From Eggerthella timonensis (GTDB lineage Bacteria > Actinomycetota > Coriobacteriia > Coriobacteriales > Eggerthellaceae): a DNA stretch of 64,000 nucleotides. Below the pieces are notes generated by a model that was not told the origin of the DNA, ran no database searches, and worked only from the letters and a program-made list of their open reading frames with translations. Location of the stretch: assembly GCF_900184265.1 (NCBI RefSeq), contig NZ_FXXA01000002.1:248001-312000 (forward strand), given 5' to 3'. Positions 61,424-64,000 of the stretch are shown here, in pieces. Numbering within the stretch: the stretch's first letter is position 1; each line of letters opens with the position of its first letter. Made by a program: the position numbers and the translations under genes.

Positions 61424-63358
61424 CTACGCCGTCTCCTCGTAGTCCTCGTAATCCTCGTCGTAGTAGTACGGCTCGGGAACGAGGACGCACATGAGAAGCA
61501 TCGCGACGATGGGGACGGCGGTGAACACGAGGTTGTTGAGCGACGGCATCCAAGTCGCTTGTCCTGAGGCAACCCAGGCGGCCAACGCGATACCCGCCAG
61601 CAGCACGGCGCCGGCGACGAGCGTCCCCAGCACGGCGAACGCGCGCGTCGGTCGCAGCCGGAAGGCCGACAGCGCGCCCGTGGCCACAATCCAGCTGATC
61701 ACGATGCACCACAGCGCCGGTTGCATCAACAGGCTGCCGATGCTGGCCTGCACGTCCAACCCTGCGGAGAACTGCCAGTTCGTCAGCGCGCTCCATCCCA
61801 ACAGGCTATGCGAGCCGAATGCGGCCAGCACCAAGCTGACCAGCAGCGAGAACGCCAATGCGCCGAACGCGCGCGCCGGCGGCAGGCAGAACCCCGCCAC
61901 GAGCGGCGTCAACTGATTGCAGCCGAACGCACCGGCCAACGGCGGCACAAGCGTCGTGTTCGCGTCGGCGTTGCCCAGACGACCGGTAAAGTACCACCAG
62001 GTCGCAACTGCAGCCACCAGCACGATGCCCGCAGCGGGAGCGTTCCCGGCGATGAGCGTGGCGGACAGCGCGAAGTATGCCAGCAGCGCTCCCAAGTGCG
62101 GCTTCAGCGCACCTGCCAGCGTCACGAGCGCGAGCAACCCCCAAAACAGCGGGTTGTCGAACCCGCTCGTCTGCGGCAGATTCGCAAACGCCACGAACGC
62201 GACCGCCCCGCTGCCCAACGCGCCCACCGCGTGCGCGGCGACGGTGCGTTGCAGCGGCGTGATGCGCTCGCGCAGCGGCACGCGCGGAACCGGCGGCTCT
62301 TTTTCCGCCGCGGCTTCTTCTTCCTCGTCGTCGGCATGGCCCACGATGATGGAAAGCTCGCGCACGCCGCGCTTCGGATCGCCCAGAAACGGTTCGAGCT
62401 CCTCCGCAAAATCGGCGACGGTCGCATAACGCTCTTCCCGATCGGGATCGAGCGCAAAGAAGATCACGTCGTCGACGGCGGGATCGAGCTCGTCCCAGCA
62501 CAATGACGGCAGCACGAGCTCGGCGTCCTCGATGGCGGCTTCCGCACGCTCAAGATCGGGCGCCAGAAACGGGTTCTCGCCCGCCAGCATCTCGTAGGTG
62601 AGCGACGCGAGCGCCCACTCGTCGCAGCGCACGTCGAGGTTCTCCTGACGCATCTGCTCGAGCGGCATGTAGCCGATGGTACCGCCGCCTGCAGCGCCGT
62701 ACCCTGACGCGTCGGCCAGCGTGGCCAGGCCGAAGTCGGTCACCTTCACCTGTCCCTGATGGTTGATCAGCACGTTGTCCGGCTTGATGTCGAGGTGGAG
62801 CACCTGGTTCGCGTGCGCAACCTCCAGCGCGTGCGACACCGACGCGAACACAGCCGCCGCAACGTCCAGCGTGAGGCGGTCGGCATGGCGGTGCAGCAGC
62901 TCGGTGAGCGTCATGCCCTCGACGTATTCCATGATGAGGTACGCAGTGGAATCCTGCACCTCGAAATCGTACACCGCGACGATGCTCGCGTCCGACAGCA
63001 TCGCAGCGGTGCGCGCCTCGTCCAACCCGGGTACATGCGCGAGCGAGTGCACGAGCGGCTCGTCGCCGATCAGGTCGAACACCGAGGTCGCTCCGCCGTC
63101 GCTTCCGTCGGCAGCATCGTCTTCGCCGAACAAGGGGTCGTCTTCCCACGGAAGCGGTTCGATCGGCTGCTGCCGTACGGCGTTCGCCCCGGGAAGCGCC
63201 GCGCGCGCGGCATCCATCTCGTCCAACTCGATGCACTTGATGGCCACCCTGCGCTGGATGCGCGTGTCCCACGCCACCCGCACGGTGCCGAAGCCGCCGG
63301 CCTTCGCTTCGCCGACGGGTCGATAGCGATTCAATATGAGCTGTTGATCACGTGCCAT
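61424..63358 (-). CDS. Membrane-anchored serine/threonine protein kinase
   Basis: A 644-residue protein. The kinase domain fills about 1-300: glycine loop GEAKAGGFGTV, Lys in VAIKCIEL, catalytic HLDIKPDN (Leu replaces the usual Arg of HRD), DFGLATLAD, and GTIGYMPLEQM. An insert of about 60 residues, rich in acidic residues, lies between the Lys and the C helix. From about 395 on, seven or eight hydrophobic helices follow, and the tail ends in YYYDEDYEDYEETA. There are no PASTA repeats, so cell-wall sensing of the PknB type is not indicated. The ATG at 63358 may be leaderless. Confidence 0.9.
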   Translation of the reverse strand: MARDQQLILNRYRPVGEAKAGGFGTVRVAWDTRIQRRVAIKCIELDEMDAARAALPGANAVRQQPIEPLPWEDDPLFGEDDAADGSDGGATSVFDLIGDEPLVHSLAHVPGLDEARTAAMLSDASIVAVYDFEVQDSTAYLIMEYVEGMTLTELLHRHADRLTLDVAAAVFASVSHALEVAHANQVLHLDIKPDNVLINHQGQVKVTDFGLATLADASGYGAAGGGTIGYMPLEQMRQENLDVRCDEWALASLTYEMLAGENPFLAPDLERAEAAIEDAELVLPSLCWDELDPAVDDVIFFALDPDREERYATVADFAEELEPFLGDPKRGVRELSIIVGHADDEEEEAAAEKEPPVPRVPLRERITPLQRTVAAHAVGALGSGAVAFVAFANLPQTSGFDNPLFWGLLALVTLAGALKPHLGALLAYFALSATLIAGNAPAAGIVLVAAVATWWYFTGRLGNADANTTLVPPLAGAFGCNQLTPLVAGFCLPPARAFGALAFSLLVSLVLAAFGSHSLLGWSALTNWQFSAGLDVQASIGSLLMQPALWCIVISWIVATGALSAFRLRPTRAFAVLGTLVAGAVLLAGIALAAWVASGQATWMPSLNNLVFTAVPIVAMLLMCVLVPEPYYYDEDYEDYEETA

Positions 63359-63364
63359 GCGCCT

Positions 63365-63393
63365 ATTATAGGGCAGACGACCGAAGATGCCCA
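63365..63393 (-). promoter_or_regulatory. Promoter abutting the kinase start codon
   Basis: TGGGCA (63393-63388), a 17-base spacer and TATAAT (63370-63365), only six bases before the ATG. Transcription would begin at or next to the start codon. Confidence 0.6.
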
Positions 63394-63436
63394 CGCGGGC
63401 TACCGCAGCACATGACCCGTGCAGAAAACCTCGTCC

Positions 63437-63597
63437 CTATCTGATGCAAAATCGGGTTTTTGGCAGCGTATCCCCGTATCGGCCGCCATTGAGAACGTTC
63501 GGGAGAGGCGCACGCCGAAGAAACCGCAGGTCGCGGTTCGTCCTATCTCCGAATCAGCCGAACAAAGCTGCCAAAAACCCGATTCTGCAACGTATCG
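63437..63597. repeat. 161-bp element with near-perfect inverted ends (family C copy 3)
   Basis: CTATCTGATGCAAAATCGGG plus TTTTTGGCAG at 63437-63466 returns inverted at 63568-63597 with a few differences near the outer end. The interior matches the element at 56858-57018 in the opposite orientation. It lies in the gap between the kinase and YigZ genes; no gene is inside. Confidence 0.85.
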
Positions 63598-63674
63598 CGC
63601 TGGAAATCTTGCACAAGCCGGCGCATCGCGGTCGCATATCGCCGTGCAAGCTGCGCCCCTCGACGGCCGCGAGC

Positions 63675-64000
63675 TCAGAACGCGGCCTCCAAGGGGTCGC
63701 TGACGCGCACGCGCTCCCGGCCGCGCTCGAGTTCGGTGATCTTCAACAGCAGCGCCTCCTGCGTGCCGTCGAGCATGCGAAGACGCAGAGTGACCGCATC
63801 GTCGTATACGGTGTCGAGCACCTTCGCGCCGCAGTCGGCCGCGATGCGCGCGAGCTGGTCGTACTTCCCGTACGCCGCACGCACTTCGATGTCCACGCAC
63901 CGCGACACGACCACAAGCTCGGCAGCCTCGATGCCTGCCTGCGCGGCCTGCGTGTACGCGCGCACGAGGCCGCCCGTGCCCAGCAGCACACCGCCGAAGT
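63675..64000 (-). CDS. YigZ/IMPACT-family protein, C-terminal part (5' end outside window)
   Basis: Only the last 108 residues are visible. FGGVLLGTGGLVRAYTQAA is the conserved end of the UPF0029 N-terminal (IMPACT) domain, and the remainder, with RAAYGKYDQLARIAADCGAKV, is the DUF1949-type C-terminal domain. YigZ proteins have unknown function; relatives influence translation stress signalling in eukaryotes. The frame runs off the window edge. Confidence 0.9.
   Translation of the reverse strand, partial: FGGVLLGTGGLVRAYTQAAQAGIEAAELVVVSRCVDIEVRAAYGKYDQLARIAADCGAKVLDTVYDDAVTLRLRMLDGTQEALLLKITELERGRERVRVSDPLEAAF

Noticed and set aside
1-64000. CRISPR array
   Set aside because: The repeats in the window are dispersed palindromes, not regularly spaced direct repeats, and no cas gene is present.

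Overview
The window is high-GC bacterial chromosome and looks like an Eggerthella-type member of the Coriobacteriia (Actinomycetota). The clues are the many Tat-exported flavin or molybdenum reductases, a LuxR regulator fused to a 12-helix membrane domain, a nearly complete menaquinone cluster on one strand, and very palindrome-rich intergenic regions. The assignment rests on gene style, not on a search. Two perfect ParB-binding (parS) sites and one near-match suggest that this segment lies in the origin-proximal part of the chromosome.

Layout. 0-4.2 kb: the C-terminal part of a fumarate-reductase-like flavoprotein, then a Tat-exported molybdopterin oxidoreductase with its four-cluster ferredoxin subunit. 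4.2-16.9 kb: an MFS carrier beside a Crp/Fnr regulator; a YtcJ-type amidohydrolase coupled to an MFS carrier; a LuxR regulator; a second, paralogous MFS carrier; a TetR regulator; a gamma-resorcylate-decarboxylase-like enzyme; a DEDDh exonuclease; the initiator tRNA; a DUF4097 protein; and a second amidohydrolase. 17-23 kb: a CNNM/CBS transporter-like protein, a xanthine phosphoribosyltransferase/permease pair, a small winged-helix-like protein behind a possible phase-variable promoter, and an ArcD-like amino acid antiporter. 23-34.4 kb: menaquinone synthesis (menF, menD, menH, menB and a menE-menC fusion) with PEP carboxylase inside the run. 34.5-39.9 kb: mscL, nhaA, a stand-alone NrdD-like protein, class I aldolase and a TM2 protein. 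40-44.5 kb: an envelope set (VTT, PRC-barrel, YtxH, PspA, TPM proteins). 44.5-52.5 kb: ddl, an aminotransferase, a stand-alone cyanophycin-synthetase-like N domain, a membrane protein, serS and a large hybrid histidine kinase. 52.6-64 kb: pyridoxal kinase, metallophosphoesterase, quinone oxidoreductase, acetamidase, the membrane LuxR regulator facing a Tat lipoprotein flavoreductase, a candidate type I toxin-antitoxin pair, a Ser/Thr kinase and the end of a YigZ protein.

How it fits together. Menaquinone made by the men genes would carry electrons to exported reductases such as the molybdoenzyme at 1.1 kb and the flavoprotein at 58.9 kb, which suits an anaerobe respiring unusual organic acceptors. 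PEP carboxylase, aldolase and the carriers feed central metabolism. The most noteworthy non-gene content is several families of perfect or near-perfect intergenic palindromes, some of which supply stop codons or C-terminal residues to neighbouring genes. A small hydrophobic ORF faced by a convergent, terminator-bounded antisense transcription unit at 61.15-61.37 kb is the best candidate for an undescribed system.
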